A stretch of DNA of 64,000 nt from Paracoccus sp. DMF-8 (GTDB taxonomy: Bacteria; Pseudomonadota; Alphaproteobacteria; Rhodobacterales; Rhodobacteraceae). The stretch covers positions 248,001-312,000 of the forward strand of contig NZ_JARJHL010000014.1 in NCBI RefSeq assembly GCF_029309835.1, written 5' to 3'. Below, one piece after another: positions 19,395-31,430 of the stretch. The notes below the pieces were generated by a model. The model searched no databases, was not told the DNA's origin, and worked only from the letters and a program-made list of their open reading frames with translations. Both the position numbers and the translations under genes were made by a program. The stretch's first letter is position 1, and each line of letters starts with the position of its first letter.

Positions 19395-19895
19395 TCATTC
19401 GGTCTGACGCATCGCGGCCAGTTCGCGATCCAGTTGGCGGCGCAGGTCCTGACGTTCCTCTGGCGACAGAAAGGCGCCCAGTTCGATTTCGCGTTTGCCG
19501 TCGGTCAGGGTCAGGTAATGTTCGACCGGACCGCTGCCGCGCAGATTGCTGCGCGCCCAATAGGGGTTGGTCTGCCAGATCCGGTCCTCGTGGCCGGGAT
19601 CCTGCCGGGTGACGGTCAGGCTGTCGCGGGTCAGGATCAGATGTTCATGCGTCGCCGCGCTGTCATAGCTGCGCTGGATCGCGAACCACAAGGCCCAGAT
19701 CACGGCCAGCGCAAAGGGCAGCAGCCCCCACAGCACGCGATTTCCCAGCACCGCCAGCAGCGGCAGGGCCAGCGCCCCGGCCGTCAGGCTGATGACCCAG
19801 ACAAAGCCGCGACGGGGCAGGGACCGATAGGGCCACAGATGCAGTTCGACCTGCGGGCCTGTCGGGGTTTCGGATCTGGACCAGTGATAGGGCAT
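19395..19895 (-). CDS. DUF2244 domain-containing membrane protein
   Basis: The 166-residue product has two adjacent transmembrane segments (about residues 32-72), an ERWRWRNG-like but diverged region after them, and the family segment VWQTNPYWARSNL-like (here IWQTNPYWARSNL). The C-terminus is charged. This family is frequent near cytochrome oxidase genes in Alphaproteobacteria, as here (ctaD is upstream on the same strand), but a terminator-like stem lies between them. The function is unknown. Confidence 0.85.
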   Translation of the reverse strand: MPYHWSRSETPTGPQVELHLWPYRSLPRRGFVWVISLTAGALALPLLAVLGNRVLWGLLPFALAVIWALWFAIQRSYDSAATHEHLILTRDSLTVTRQDPGHEDRIWQTNPYWARSNLRGSGPVEHYLTLTDGKREIELGAFLSPEERQDLRRQLDRELAAMRQTE

Positions 19896-19948
19896 CGCGG
19901 CTGATTGTATGTTCGCCCCATCCTATCGGACCCGTCCCGAAAATGGAA

Positions 19949-19976
19949 ACGGCCCCGGAAATCCGGGGCCGTTTTT
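19949..19976. terminator. Terminator downstream of ctaD
   Basis: A perfect 10-bp stem ACGGCCCCGG/CCGGGGCCGT with a 4-base loop, flanked by T runs on both strands, lies 17 bp after the ctaD stop. Confidence 0.8.
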
Positions 19977-19992
19977 CATGTCGGTTCGTGGA

Positions 19993-21977
<1,985 letters not shown>

Positions 21978-22448
21978 TTATTCGGCCGGGGCTTCGGCGG
22001 CTTCCGCCGGGGCCTCTGCTGCGGCTTCGCCGCCCGCGTCGGGCGAATGCTGGGCCAGGAAGGCCACGACATCCGCCTGGTTGCGGTTCATCTTGAAGGT
22101 CATCTTGGTCTTGAGGCTGGCATCGCCGACCTTTTCCTCGACGAAGGTGTTCGGGTCGGTGATATAGGCCTCCAGATCGGCGGCATTCCAGATTTCGCCG
22201 GTTTCGCCCAGCTTGATCAGCGCGTCCGAGTATTTATAGCCTTCTTCGTGGCCTGCCGCGCGGCCGACGATGCCGTAAAGGTTCGGTCCGGTCTTGCCGC
22301 CCTTGACCACATCCGTGCCGTCCGGCGACTGGATCATGTGGCAGGCCTTGCATTTGCGGAACTCTTTTTCCCCATTGGCTGCGTCCTGGGCAAGCGACGG
22401 CGCGGCAACAAGCAGCGCCGCAAGAATGGCAATCGGGCTGGTCTTCAT
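21978..22448 (-). CDS. cycA: Cytochrome c550 (class I c-type cytochrome)
   Basis: The 156-residue precursor has a Sec signal peptide (cleavage probably after SLAQ near residue 22), a single heme site CKACH, and an axial Met in KTKMTFKM. The segment KGGKTGPNLYGIVGR is typical of Paracoccus c550. The tail is Ala/Glu/Pro rich. In the periplasm it carries electrons from complex III, and from methylotrophic or denitrification donors, to the aa3 oxidase whose subunit I is encoded next. I chose ATG 22448; longer upstream frames would spoil the signal peptide. Confidence 0.95.
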   Translation of the reverse strand: MKTSPIAILAALLVAAPSLAQDAANGEKEFRKCKACHMIQSPDGTDVVKGGKTGPNLYGIVGRAAGHEEGYKYSDALIKLGETGEIWNAADLEAYITDPNTFVEEKVGDASLKTKMTFKMNRNQADVVAFLAQHSPDAGGEAAAEAPAEAAEAPAE

Positions 22449-22633
22449 TTCTCGTTTTCCTCCGGTAGCGGGACTCCGCTGGTCAGGTCTGTGCGACCAG
22501 TGGACCTCTCCCTGTCCATGGGCGGGCATAGCAAATCAAGGGACGTTTTTGCATCGCGACTTTCATCGCAGATCGGTTGAAATTCGCGTGAGCGGAGGTG
22601 GCAGCGGTCGGGGCAGAGGTCGGGGCGCCGGAT

Positions 22634-23284
22634 TCAGCCGGGAAAGCTGTCGGAAAAGCGTTTGCGCAGCGCCACATCCAGATCCGGCAAGGTCACCGGC
22701 AGGCCCAGATCGACCAGACTGGTGACGCCATGGCCCGCGATTCCACAGGGCACGATCCCGGCATAATGCGACAGGTCGGGTTCGACATTGATGGAAATCC
22801 CGTGAAAGCTGACCCATTTGCGCAGCTTGACGCCGATGGCCGCGATCTTGTCCTCGCGCATCGACCCATCGGGCAGGGGGGGCAGGTCGGGACGTTCGAT
22901 CCAGACGCCGACACGGCCGGGGCGGATGACGCCTTTCAGATTGAATTCCGCAAGCGCGTCGATCACCCAGCTTTCCAGCGCCGCGACGAATTGGCGCACA
23001 TCGCGTCCGCGCCGGTTCAGGTCCAGCATGACATAGACGACGCGCTGGCCGGGGCCGTGATAGGTATATTGCCCGCCGCGCCCTGCGGCATGGACGGGAA
23101 AGCGGCCGGGATCGGTCAGGTCTTCGTCCCGTGCGCTGGTGCCTGCGGTATACAGCGGCGGGTGTTCGACCAGCCAGATCAGCTCATCCGCCGTGCCTGC
23201 GGAAATCGCGGCGACGCGCGCCTCCATCCGGCGGACGGCGGTCTCGTAATCGGTCAGTCCTGGCTCGACAATCCAATCTGGCAT
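22634..23284 (-). CDS. lipB: Lipoyl(octanoyl) transferase
   Basis: The 216-residue enzyme moves octanoyl from acyl carrier protein to lipoyl domains, the first step of endogenous lipoate formation. Motifs: [48 protein letters not shown] with the catalytic Lys, and [15 protein letters not shown] with the catalytic Cys. Length is normal. ATG 23284 begins MPDWIVEPG. It is divergent from metH (149 bp between starts). Confidence 0.95.
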   Translation of the reverse strand: MPDWIVEPGLTDYETAVRRMEARVAAISAGTADELIWLVEHPPLYTAGTSARDEDLTDPGRFPVHAAGRGGQYTYHGPGQRVVYVMLDLNRRGRDVRQFVAALESWVIDALAEFNLKGVIRPGRVGVWIERPDLPPLPDGSMREDKIAAIGVKLRKWVSFHGISINVEPDLSHYAGIVPCGIAGHGVTSLVDLGLPVTLPDLDVALRKRFSDSFPG

Positions 23285-23432
23285 GCGGGCTCCTTGCCCC
23301 AGAGCCGCCGCCCCTGCAAGGGCGCGGGTGATGTTATGAGTTTTCTGCAAGATCATTGTGCAGATGATGAATTTCACTAAATGGGCAGGGCAGGCTATAA
23401 GGCCAGACCCATATATGCGCGGAACCGACCAC

Positions 23433-26400
23433 ATGACCCAGCCCAGCCATCCCGTCCCGTCCCCGGCTTTCGACCGCCTGCGCAAGGCGGCGGCGGAGCG
23501 CATCCTGATTCTGGACGGGGCGATGGGCACGCAGATCCAGCAGCTTGGCCTGTCGGAGGCGGATTTCGCCGGCCACGGTTCGGGTTGCGGTTGCGGCTGC
23601 CATCCCATCGGCGACACCAACCATCCGCAACAGGGCAACAACGACCTGCTGACCCTGACCCAACCCGCCGCGATCGAGGAAATCCACTATCGCTATGCCA
23701 AGGCGGGCGCCGATATCGTGGAAACCAACACCTTTTCGTCAACCTCGATCGCGCAGGCCGATTATGGCATGCAATCAGCGGTCTATGACCTGAACCTGCA
23801 CGGCGCCCGGATCGCCCGCAAGGCGATGGACCGCGCCACCGCCGAAGACGGGCGCGAGCGGTTCGTCGCGGGCGCGCTTGGGCCGACCAACCGCACCGCA
23901 TCCATCAGCCCGGACGTGAACAACCCCGGCTATCGTGCTGTTACCTTTGACGATCTGCGCATCGCCTATGCCGAACAGATCCGGGGGCTGATGGATGGCG
24001 GCGCCGATATCATCCTGATCGAGACGATTTTCGACACGCTGAACGCCAAGGCCGCGATCTTCGCCTGCGAGGAAGTGTTCGAGGAAAAATCCATCCGCCT
24101 GCCGGTGATGATTTCCGGCACGATCACCGACCTGTCGGGCCGCACCCTGACCGGCCAGACGCCGACCGCCTTCTGGTATTCCATGCGCCACGCCCGGCCC
24201 CTGTCCATCGGGCTGAACTGCGCGCTTGGCGCCGCCGCGATGCGTCCGCATCTGGCGGAACTGTCCGCCGTGTCGGATACACTGATCTGCGCCTATCCGA
24301 ACGCGGGCCTGCCCAATGAAATGGGCCAATATGACGAAACCCCCGACCAGATGGCCGCCCAGATCCGCGAATTCGCGGCTGAAGGGCTGATCAATATCGT
24401 CGGCGGCTGCTGCGGCTCGACCCCCGACCATATCCGCGCGATTGCCGCCGCCGTGGCCGAATTCGCGCCGCGTCCGATCCCCGAAATCGAACCCCGCCTG
24501 CGCTTGTCGGGGCTGGAGCCGTTCACCAAGACCGACGACATCCCATTCATGAACGTCGGCGAGCGCACCAACGTCACGGGATCCGCGAAATTCCGCAAAC
24601 TGATCACGGCGGGCGATTACGCGACCGCGCTGGATATCGCCCGCGATCAGGTCGAAAACGGCGCGCAGATCATCGACATCAACATGGACGAAGGGCTGAT
24701 CGATCCGAAACAGGTGATGATCGACTATCTGAACCTGATCGCATCCGAGCCCGATATTGCCCGCGTTCCGGTGATGATCGATTCGTCGAAATGGGAGGTG
24801 ATCGAGGTCGGCCTGAAATGCGTGCAGGGCAAGCCCGTCGTGAACTCGATCAGCCTGAAAGAGGGCGAGGAACAATTCCTGCATCACGCCCGCCTGTGCC
24901 GCCGCTACGGCGCGGCGGTCGTCGTCATGGCCTTTGACGAGGTGGGGCAGGCCGATACGGAAAACCGCAAGGTCGAAATCTGCGCCCGCGCCTATGACAT
25001 TCTGGTCAATCAGGTCGGCTTCCCGCCCGAGGATATCATTTTCGACCCGAATATCTTCGCCGTGGCGACGGGGATCGAGGAACATAACAACTACGGCCTT
25101 GATTTCATCGGCGCGACGCGGCGCATCACCCAGCAACTGCCGCATGTCCATGTCTCGGGCGGGGTGTCGAACCTGTCGTTCAGCTTCCGCGGCAACGAAC
25201 CCGTGCGCGAGGCGATGCATGCCGTGTTCCTGTATCACGCCATTCAGGCGGGCATGGACATGGGTATCGTCAATGCCGGTCAGCTTGCCGTCTATGACCA
25301 GATCGACCCCGAATTGCGCGAGGCCTGCGAAGATGTCGTCCTGAACCGGCGTGGCGATTCGACCGAGCGTATGCTGGAACTGGCCGAGCGTTATCGCGGC
25401 GAAGGCGGTGCCAAGGCCCGCGAAAAGGATCTGACATGGCGTGAATGGCCGGTCGAAAAGCGTCTGGAACATGCGCTGGTCAACGGCATCACCGAATATA
25501 TCGACGACGACACCGAAGAGGCGCGGCTGAACGCCGAACGCCCGCTGCATGTCATCGAAGGCCCCCTGATGGCCGGGATGAACGTCGTCGGCGACCTGTT
25601 CGGCTCGGGCAAGATGTTTCTGCCGCAGGTGGTGAAATCGGCCCGCGTGATGAAACAGGCCGTCGCCCATCTGCTGCCCTATATGGAGGCCGAAAAGGCC
25701 GCGACGGGCGGGTCGAATTCGGCGGGCAAGGTTCTGATGGCGACGGTCAAGGGCGATGTCCATGACATCGGCAAGAACATCGTCGGCGTCGTTCTGGCCT
25801 GCAACAATTACGAAATCATCGACCTTGGCGTGATGGTCCCGGCGACGAAAATCCTGGAAACCGCCAAGGCCGAGAATGTCGATATCATCGGGCTTTCCGG
25901 GCTGATCACGCCTTCGCTGGATGAAATGGTCCATGTCGCGTCCGAAATGGAGCGTGAGGGATTCGACATCCCGCTGCTGATTGGCGGCGCGACGACCAGC
26001 CGTGTGCATACGGCGGTGAAAATCCACCCGCGCTATGCCAAGGGGCAGGCCGTCTATGTCACCGATGCCAGCCGCGCAGTGGGGGTGGTTTCGACCCTGC
26101 TGTCGGGGCGCAAGAATGCCTATGTCGACGATATCCGCGTCGAATATCAGGACGTGGCGAACAAGCACGCCAAGGCCGAGGCGGACAAGCGCCGCCTGCC
26201 GCTGGCGACGGCCCGCGACAATGCCGTGAAAATCGACTGGACGGGCTGGCAGGCGAAAACCCCGCAATTCCTGGGCGCGCGCATTATCGACGATTTCGAT
26301 CTGGCCGAAATCGCCCGCTATATCGACTGGACGCCGTTTTTCCAGACATGGGAACTGAAAGGCGTCTATCCGCGCATTCTGGACGACCCGAAACAGGGCG

Positions 26401-27188
26401 AGGCCGCGCGGGCGCTGTTTGCCGATGCGCAGGCGATGCTGAAGCGGATCATTGACGAAAAATGGTTCACCCCGCGCGCGGTCATCGGCTTCTGGCCCGC
26501 AGATCGCGTCGGCGACGATATCCGCCTGTGGAAGGACGACAGCCGCAGCGCGGCGCTGGCGACCCTGCACACGCTGCGCCAGCAGGTCACCAAGCGCGAC
26601 AACCGCCCGAATGTCGCCCTGTCCGATTTCGTCGCGCCCGAGGGGCTGGTCGATTACGTCGGCGGCTTTGTCGTCACCGCAGGCCCCGAGGAAATCGGAA
26701 TCGCCGACCGCTTCAAGGCCCAGCACGACGATTTTTCCGCGATCATGGTTCAGGCGCTTGCCGACCGCTATGCCGAGGCGCTTGCCGAACTGATGCATGA
26801 ACGGGTCCGCCGCGACTATTGGGGCTATGCGGCGGGGGAAACCTTTACCCCCGACGAACTGATCGGCGAACCCTATCAGGGCATCCGCCCCGCGCCCGGC
26901 TATCCCGCCCAGCCCGACCATACCGAAAAGGTCGCGCTGTTCGACCTGCTGGATGCGACGGCGGCGACGGGGGTCGAACTGACCGAAAGCATGGCGATGT
27001 GGCCGGGCTCATCCGTCAGCGGCATCTATATCGGCCATCCCGACGCCTATTACTTTGGCGTGGCCAAGGTCGAACACGATCAGGTGCTGGATTACGCATC
27101 GCGCAAGGGCATGACGCTGGCGCAGGCAGAACGCTGGCTGGCGCCGGTCCTGAACTATATCCCGGCCCCTGCGGTGGCTGCCGAATAG
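23433..27188 (+). CDS. metH: Cobalamin-dependent methionine synthase
   Basis: The 1251-residue enzyme methylates homocysteine from methyltetrahydrofolate via cobalamin. Domains in order: homocysteine binding (about 20-340, Zn ligands in GLNCALG and [10 protein letters not shown]), pterin binding (about 380-640), cap and B12 binding (about 690-920, with [12 protein letters not shown] whose His is the lower cobalt ligand), and the AdoMet activation domain (about 930-1245). ATG 23433 starts MTQPSHP. The N-terminal domain has an extra Cys/His/Gly segment at residues 48-64. No riboswitch is evident in the leader. Its cofactor is made by the cob cluster downstream. Confidence 0.96.
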   Translation: MTQPSHPVPSPAFDRLRKAAAERILILDGAMGTQIQQLGLSEADFAGHGSGCGCGCHPIGDTNHPQQGNNDLLTLTQPAAIEEIHYRYAKAGADIVETNTFSSTSIAQADYGMQSAVYDLNLHGARIARKAMDRATAEDGRERFVAGALGPTNRTASISPDVNNPGYRAVTFDDLRIAYAEQIRGLMDGGADIILIETIFDTLNAKAAIFACEEVFEEKSIRLPVMISGTITDLSGRTLTGQTPTAFWYSMRHARPLSIGLNCALGAAAMRPHLAELSAVSDTLICAYPNAGLPNEMGQYDETPDQMAAQIREFAAEGLINIVGGCCGSTPDHIRAIAAAVAEFAPRPIPEIEPRLRLSGLEPFTKTDDIPFMNVGERTNVTGSAKFRKLITAGDYATALDIARDQVENGAQIIDINMDEGLIDPKQVMIDYLNLIASEPDIARVPVMIDSSKWEVIEVGLKCVQGKPVVNSISLKEGEEQFLHHARLCRRYGAAVVVMAFDEVGQADTENRKVEICARAYDILVNQVGFPPEDIIFDPNIFAVATGIEEHNNYGLDFIGATRRITQQLPHVHVSGGVSNLSFSFRGNEPVREAMHAVFLYHAIQAGMDMGIVNAGQLAVYDQIDPELREACEDVVLNRRGDSTERMLELAERYRGEGGAKAREKDLTWREWPVEKRLEHALVNGITEYIDDDTEEARLNAERPLHVIEGPLMAGMNVVGDLFGSGKMFLPQVVKSARVMKQAVAHLLPYMEAEKAATGGSNSAGKVLMATVKGDVHDIGKNIVGVVLACNNYEIIDLGVMVPATKILETAKAENVDIIGLSGLITPSLDEMVHVASEMEREGFDIPLLIGGATTSRVHTAVKIHPRYAKGQAVYVTDASRAVGVVSTLLSGRKNAYVDDIRVEYQDVANKHAKAEADKRRLPLATARDNAVKIDWTGWQAKTPQFLGARIIDDFDLAEIARYIDWTPFFQTWELKGVYPRILDDPKQGEAARALFADAQAMLKRIIDEKWFTPRAVIGFWPADRVGDDIRLWKDDSRSAALATLHTLRQQVTKRDNRPNVALSDFVAPEGLVDYVGGFVVTAGPEEIGIADRFKAQHDDFSAIMVQALADRYAEALAELMHERVRRDYWGYAAGETFTPDELIGEPYQGIRPAPGYPAQPDHTEKVALFDLLDATAATGVELTESMAMWPGSSVSGIYIGHPDAYYFGVAKVEHDQVLDYASRKGMTLAQAERWLAPVLNYIPAPAVAAE

Positions 27189-27231
27189 GGGGCTGAAACA
27201 CACCGGGGAAACCCGCTGAAATTCTGATGAC

Positions 27232-27263
27232 GCGCTGCGTTTGCCCCTTTTCAAGCGCAGCGC
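27232..27263. terminator. Stem-loop between metH and tRNA-Leu
   Basis: GCGCTGCG and CGCAGCGC pair around a 16-base spacer that can extend the stem by TTG/CAA. There is no T run. Possible metH terminator. Confidence 0.4.
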
Positions 27264-27294
27264 AACCGTCTAAAGAACGCGGGCTGACACGGAT

Positions 27295-27381
27295 GCGGTC
27301 GTGGCGGAATTGGTAGACGCGCAGCGTTGAGGTCGCTGTTCCTTAACCGGAGTGAAAGTTCGAGTCTTTTCGACCGCACCA
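27295..27381 (+). tRNA. tRNA-Leu (anticodon GAG)
   Basis: The 87-base sequence folds as a class II tRNA. The acceptor stem is GCGGTCG/CGACCGC, the D loop holds AATTGGTAGACGC, the anticodon loop is TTGAGGT (anticodon GAG, reads CUY codons), there is an extended variable arm, the T loop is GTTCGAGTC, and CCA is encoded in the DNA. It is followed at once by a hairpin and T run. Confidence 0.93.
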
Positions 27382-27382
27382 T

Positions 27383-27403
27383 CAGCCCTCACGAGGGCTG
27401 TTT
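27383..27403 (+). terminator. Terminator of tRNA-Leu
   Basis: CAGCCCT, loop CACG, AGGGCTG, then TTT, starting two bases after the CCA end. Confidence 0.7.
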
Positions 27404-27439
27404 CCATGTCGGATGTTTCTTAATCTGACTCTGCGGAAC

Positions 27440-27981
27440 ATGACGCTTTACCTGCATATCGGCGCCCAGAAAACCGGAACGACCACGATTCAGGCGGCGT
27501 TGGCCCATAGTTGCTCAAGGCCGGTCTGACCTACCCCGAGGTCGAGGCCGACGACCGCAACAAGGTCAGCCATTACAACTCCCTGCACGGCTTTTTCACG
27601 GCCGAACCACAGCGCATCGATGCGACGCGGGCTTTTGTCAGCCGCGTCAACGCGCTTGAGGGCGATGTGCTGCTGTCTTCGGAAACGCTGAGCAACTGGC
27701 CGATCATCAGGCAGGGCCAGACCGCCGACGACTACTGGAACGGCAAAAAACGCATCCTGATGCGCATGCGCGAGGAATTCCGCGAGCGGCGCAATGTCTC
27801 GCCCGATTGGACCGATCTGGAAATGCGCCGGATCTGCGTGACCTTCGGCCTGAAGAAGGTCGCCGCCCCCAAGCCCGAACTGCGCACGCAGTTCAACGAG
27901 GTGATCGAGGCGATGGTGCGCCGCATGATCAACAGGGCGCTGGTTCGGGAAGGTGCGCACCAAGGCGCAAAAGCCGAATAA
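27440..27981 (+). pseudogene. Sulfotransferase-like P-loop protein, frameshifted and possibly deleted
   Basis: ATG 27440 opens a short frame starting MTLYLHIGAQKTGTTTIQAAL, the classic 5'-phosphosulfate (PAPS) binding loop of sulfotransferase-like proteins. It stops within 30 codons. A second frame from about 27511 continues LLKAGLTYPEVEADD, then SSETLSNWPIIRQG, and runs to 27981. Joining them needs a one- or two-base change near 27510. The whole is only about 180 residues, shorter than most relatives, so an internal deletion is also possible. It sits immediately downstream of a tRNA gene. No sulfated polymer genes are nearby. Confidence 0.5.
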
Positions 27982-28000
27982 CTGCCCGAAAACGCTGATC

Positions 28001-28789
28001 TTATTCCTTTGGCTCCGCGATCCTGTCTGGCCCCGCGATCCCGTCGCGGGGCTTTGTCAGCAGATAGGCATCCATGATCCAGCCGTGTTGCTGCCGCAGC
28101 GCAGCGCGGCGCGACAGGATCGTGTCGCGCAGATCGTCCAGGTCGCCCCGGATCAGATCCTGCTGCGCCATGCCCAGATAGGCGCCCCAATGGATCCGCG
28201 CCGGTCCCGGACAACCCGCCAGCGCGCTGCCGTCGTCCAGCATGACCGCGATGGTCGCGATGCCCTGCGGCCAGCCGTGGTCGCGCAGGTGACGGGCGGG
28301 CAGGATCGCGACCGGGGCTGACAGATCGTTCAGCGCAATGCCATGCGCCGCGCAAAGCGCCGAGATCGAGGTGATGCCCGGCACCACGCGCAGCCGGATC
28401 CCGGAGAGGCGTTCGGCGATGCGCAGGGTGCTATCGTAAAGCGAGGGATCGCCCCAGACCAGCAGGGCCACGCGGCGCGTGCCGGGTTCGGCGGCAATCG
28501 CCTCCAGCCACGCGCGGGCGATGGCGTCGTGCCAGTCGCTGACCGCCGACAGGTAATCGCCGCTGTCCCGACGCACCGGCATGGCAAAGCGCCGGACCTT
28601 TGCCCGGGCGTGCAGGTGCCGCGACAGGATCGTGTCGCGCAGTTGCGCCAGCTCGCCCTTACCCGCGCCCTTGTCGGGGATCAGGATCAGGTCGGCGCGG
28701 TTGATTTCGGCAATCGCCTGCAGGGTCAGGTGATCGGGATTGCCGCAGCCGATGCCGATCAGAGAAAGGGTCAGGTCGGGGGTGGTCAT
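28001..28789 (-). CDS. cobF: Precorrin-6A synthase (deacetylating)
   Basis: The 262-residue SAM-dependent enzyme methylates C1 of precorrin-5 with loss of acetate, a step specific to the aerobic cobalamin route. It has the tetrapyrrole methylase N-terminal loop GIGCGNPDHLTLQA, LLVWGDPSLYDSTL and VVPGITSISALCAAHG. ATG 28789 lies in an ATGA overlap with the cobB stop, making it the last gene of the minus-strand cob operon. Confidence 0.93.
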   Translation of the reverse strand: MTTPDLTLSLIGIGCGNPDHLTLQAIAEINRADLILIPDKGAGKGELAQLRDTILSRHLHARAKVRRFAMPVRRDSGDYLSAVSDWHDAIARAWLEAIAAEPGTRRVALLVWGDPSLYDSTLRIAERLSGIRLRVVPGITSISALCAAHGIALNDLSAPVAILPARHLRDHGWPQGIATIAVMLDDGSALAGCPGPARIHWGAYLGMAQQDLIRGDLDDLRDTILSRRAALRQQHGWIMDAYLLTKPRDGIAGPDRIAEPKE

Positions 28790-30104
28790 GCGTCCTCGGC
28801 GATCATGTGGAAAAAGCTGCCGGTGATATGGCCGCGCCGCGACCCGCTTTGTGCCGCCGTCTCGCCATTGGCGTCGGTGACATCGGCCAGCGGCGCGTCG
28901 GGCTGGTCGAGGATCGAGGAATAGTGGAACTCATGCCCGCGCAGGCAGGTGCCTGCCGCATAGGCCCCGACCGGGGTCAGCAGCGCGGCGCGGCGATAGC
29001 CAAGGTTCAGCTTGCGCTTGGCGAATGAGGTGCGCAGCCCCAGCAGACCCGCCATCTCATGCGTCGCGCCCTGCGCATCGGTCAATGCGCGGCCCAGCAC
29101 CATATAGCCGCCGCATTCGCCATGCACCGGGCGGGTTTCGGCAAAGCGCCGCAGCCCGTCCAGAAAGCCCCGGTTGGCCGCGATGCGCGCCGCGTGCAAT
29201 TCGGGATAGCCGCCCGCCAGCCAGACCATATCTGCGTCCGGCGCCGGGGCTTCGTCGGCGAGGGGCGAGAAAAGCTGATCTGTGCCCCGGCGTCGCGCCA
29301 GCCCTGCAGCAGATGGGGATAGGTAAAGGAAAAGGCTTCGTCCCGCGTCAGCGCGATATGCTGGGCGGGGGGCGTGATGCGGCCGTGCGCCGGGACCCCG
29401 GCCCGCGCCCCGGCCGCTGCGCGCAGGGCGTCCAGATCGACGTGATCGGCCAGCATCCGGGCGTAATCCTGCACCGCCTGCTCCAGCGAGGGATGTTCGA
29501 CCGCCTGCACCAGCCCAAGGTGACGCTCGGCCAGCACCAGATCGTGACGGCGGGGCAGGCAGCCAAAGACCGTCATGCCCAGATCCGCGAATGCGGCGCG
29601 CAGCAGGCTTTCATGGCGCGGGGATGCGACGCGGTTCAGGATCACTCCGGCAAAGGGCAGATCCGGGTCGAGCCGCGCAAAGCCCAAGCCCGTCGCCGCC
29701 GCCGATTGCGCCTGTCCCGAACAGTCGATGACCAGCACCACCGGCCAGCCGAATTCCCGCGCGATACTGGCGCTGGATCCGTTGCTGAAGGCGCCACTGC
29801 GCAGCACCCCGTCATACAGCCCCATCGAGCCCTCGGCGATCGACAGATCGGCATCGCCCGCGATCCCGGCCAGTTGCCCGATCAGCCCGCGCCCCATCGC
29901 CCAACCATCCAGATTGAAGGACTGCCGCCCCGAGGCCGCAAGGTGAAAGGCCGGGTCGATGTAATCCGGCCCGCATTTGAACGGCTGCACCGCCAGACCC
30001 CGGTCGCGCAGCGCCCGCAAAAGCCCCAGCATCACCGTCGTCTTGCCCGTCCCCGAGGCAGGCGCGGCGATCATCAGGCCCGGTTTCCCTGCAATTTGCG
30101 TCAT
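28786..30104 (-). pseudogene. cobB: Hydrogenobyrinic acid a,c-diamide synthase, single-base frameshift
   Basis: The first frame (ATG 30104, GAGGG site) has the dethiobiotin-synthetase-like ATPase domain with the P-loop ASGTGKTTV, PFKCGPDYIDP and AEGSMGLYDG. At about 29270, at an AAAA/TTTT run, the frame changes. The second frame carries the glutaminase-like domain (LAGGYPELHA, catalytic Cys in GECGGYMVLG, EFHYS) to 28786. Adding one T gives SFFSPLADEAP across the junction, as in intact CobB. Repaired length is about 440 residues. CobB amidates the a and c side chains before cobalt insertion. Sequencing error is the simplest explanation. Confidence 0.85.
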
Positions 30105-30259
30105 GCGTTGCCCTCGTGCGGTCTGTGGCATCGGGTCGCCATCGCCAGAGGGCGCGCCACGGGTGCCGGTTGGAACGATCCGGGCATCCGGCCGTGGTGT
30201 TCGCGCGTGAGGGCGATGGTTCCCGGCCGCGCAGATTGGCTTGTCAGGGGGCGGGTCAT
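30101..30259 (-). CDS. Unknown 52-aa ORF coupled to cobM and cobB
   Basis: This frame starts at ATG 30259, which overlaps the cobM stop (ATGA), and ends with a TGA that overlaps the cobB ATG (ATGA). A GAGGGG ribosome site precedes it inside cobM. The product is basic and Pro/His/Arg rich (starts [13 protein letters not shown]), without membrane segment or known motif. Precise ATGA overlaps at both ends, in an operon where such overlaps are the rule, argue for a translated gene or for a deletion remnant of a former gene that kept both ends. I do not recognise it. Confidence 0.5.
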   Translation of the reverse strand: MTRPLTSQSARPGTIALTREHHGRMPGSFQPAPVARPLAMATRCHRPHEGNA

Positions 30260-31047
30260 TCCTGCCCCTCGGGGAAACGCGGCGCGGCGCCGACGGGGCG
30301 AAAACGGCGGTCGTAATCGCCTGCATACAACCGGCTTTCGCCGAAATCGGCACCCGTGCGGGCCAGCGTTTCGCCGACCAGAATCAGCGCCGTGCGTTCG
30401 GCCCCGCGCGCGGCAAGGGCGGTCAGGTCGCGCAGCGCGCCACGCTCGATCTGCTGGTCGGGCCAGCTTGCGCGCCAGATCACCGCGAGCGGGCAATCGG
30501 GGCCGTAATGGGGCAGCAGCCGCGCCTGCACCTGATCCGCGACATGGATCGACAGATGGATCGCCAGAACCGCGCGGCTGGCGGCAAAGGCTTCGAGCGT
30601 TTCGGTTTCGGGCATCCCCGTCGCCCGGCCGGATGTGCGGGTCAGCACCACCGATTGCGCCAGCCCCGGCAGCGTCAGTTCCGCCCCAAGCGCGGCTGCG
30701 GCTGCGGCGAATGACGGCACGCCGGGCGTCACGTCATAGGGAATGCCAAGCGCATCCAGCCTGCGCAACTGTTCGCCCATCGCCGACCACACCGACAGGT
30801 CGCCCGAATGCAGCCGCGCGATATCATGGCCCGCCGCATGGGCATCCGCGATTTCCGCGATGATCTGGTCCAGCGACATCGGCGCGGTGTTCACGATCCG
30901 CGCGCCCGCCGGGCAATGCGACAGCACCTGTTCGGGGATCAGCGAGCCCGCGTAAAGACAGACGGGCGAGGCCGCGATCAGGTCGCGCCCGCGCAGGGTC
31001 AGCAGGTCGGGCGCGCCGGGACCGGCGCCGATGAAATGGACGGTCAC
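30256..31047 (-). CDS. cobM: Precorrin-4 C(11)-methyltransferase
   Basis: The 263-residue product methylates C11 of precorrin-4. It has the methylase loop [52 protein letters not shown] and the [20 protein letters not shown] segment typical of CobM. The start is GTG 31047 inside a GTGA overlap with the cobE stop; an ATG-only start would lose the conserved N-terminus. It is co-translated with cobE upstream and the 52-residue ORF downstream. Confidence 0.94.
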   Translation of the reverse strand: MTVHFIGAGPGAPDLLTLRGRDLIAASPVCLYAGSLIPEQVLSHCPAGARIVNTAPMSLDQIIAEIADAHAAGHDIARLHSGDLSVWSAMGEQLRRLDALGIPYDVTPGVPSFAAAAAALGAELTLPGLAQSVVLTRTSGRATGMPETETLEAFAASRAVLAIHLSIHVADQVQARLLPHYGPDCPLAVIWRASWPDQQIERGALRDLTALAARGAERTALILVGETLARTGADFGESRLYAGDYDRRFRPVGAAPRFPEGQE

Positions 31048-31430
31048 GTTTCCCCCTTGATGGTCGAGGCGATGGCAAAGGCGATGGTGGCGCGCCCCGA
31101 AGGCGCGAAGATGCGCGGCCCCAGCAGGCGCGATTGCGGCCCCGCGGCCAGCAGCGCGCAGGCCTCGGACACGGAACCCGTGCCGAAAATGGTCATTTGC
31201 CGGGCCGACTGGCCGGGGGTGGCCACGCCCCGGATCGCGTCGCGCGGATAGGTTATCAGGGGCAGGCCGGTGCGGCGCAGGATATCCTGCAAGGCCGGGT
31301 GTCCGGCCTTGTCGGCCAGCATGGCGATGCGGTCGGGCAGGCGGTCGGACAGATACAGCAGGATCTGCAGATCCTCGATCGTGGCCGAGGCGCGCAGGCC
31401 GATGCCCGCAGCAATTCCGGCGGCAATCAT
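31044..31430 (-). CDS. cobE: Cobalamin biosynthesis protein CobE
   Basis: The 128-residue product corresponds to the CobE/CbiG C-terminal domain. It starts [17 protein letters not shown] and has [24 protein letters not shown] and [12 protein letters not shown]. CobE is needed for aerobic corrin synthesis, but its exact biochemical role is unclear. ATG 31430 overlaps the cobL stop (ATGA) and its stop overlaps the cobM GTG (GTGA). Confidence 0.9.
   Translation of the reverse strand: MIAAGIAAGIGLRASATIEDLQILLYLSDRLPDRIAMLADKAGHPALQDILRRTGLPLITYPRDAIRGVATPGQSARQMTIFGTGSVSEACALLAAGPQSRLLGPRIFAPSGRATIAFAIASTIKGET

Noticed and set aside
23285..23432. Possible SAM, SAH or cobalamin riboswitch before metH
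   Set aside because: I could find no B12 box, GCCACTG element or SAM-type core in the 148-bp leader.
23775..26921. Open frame of over 1000 codons on the minus strand opposite metH
   Set aside because: It is a shadow of metH, with the low-complexity composition typical of antisense frames in this genome.
30105..30255. Hidden cobA gene or fragment between cobB and cobM
   Set aside because: The gap is only about 150 bp and shows no methylase glycine loop or other CobA motif in any frame; the coupled 52-codon frame fits better.
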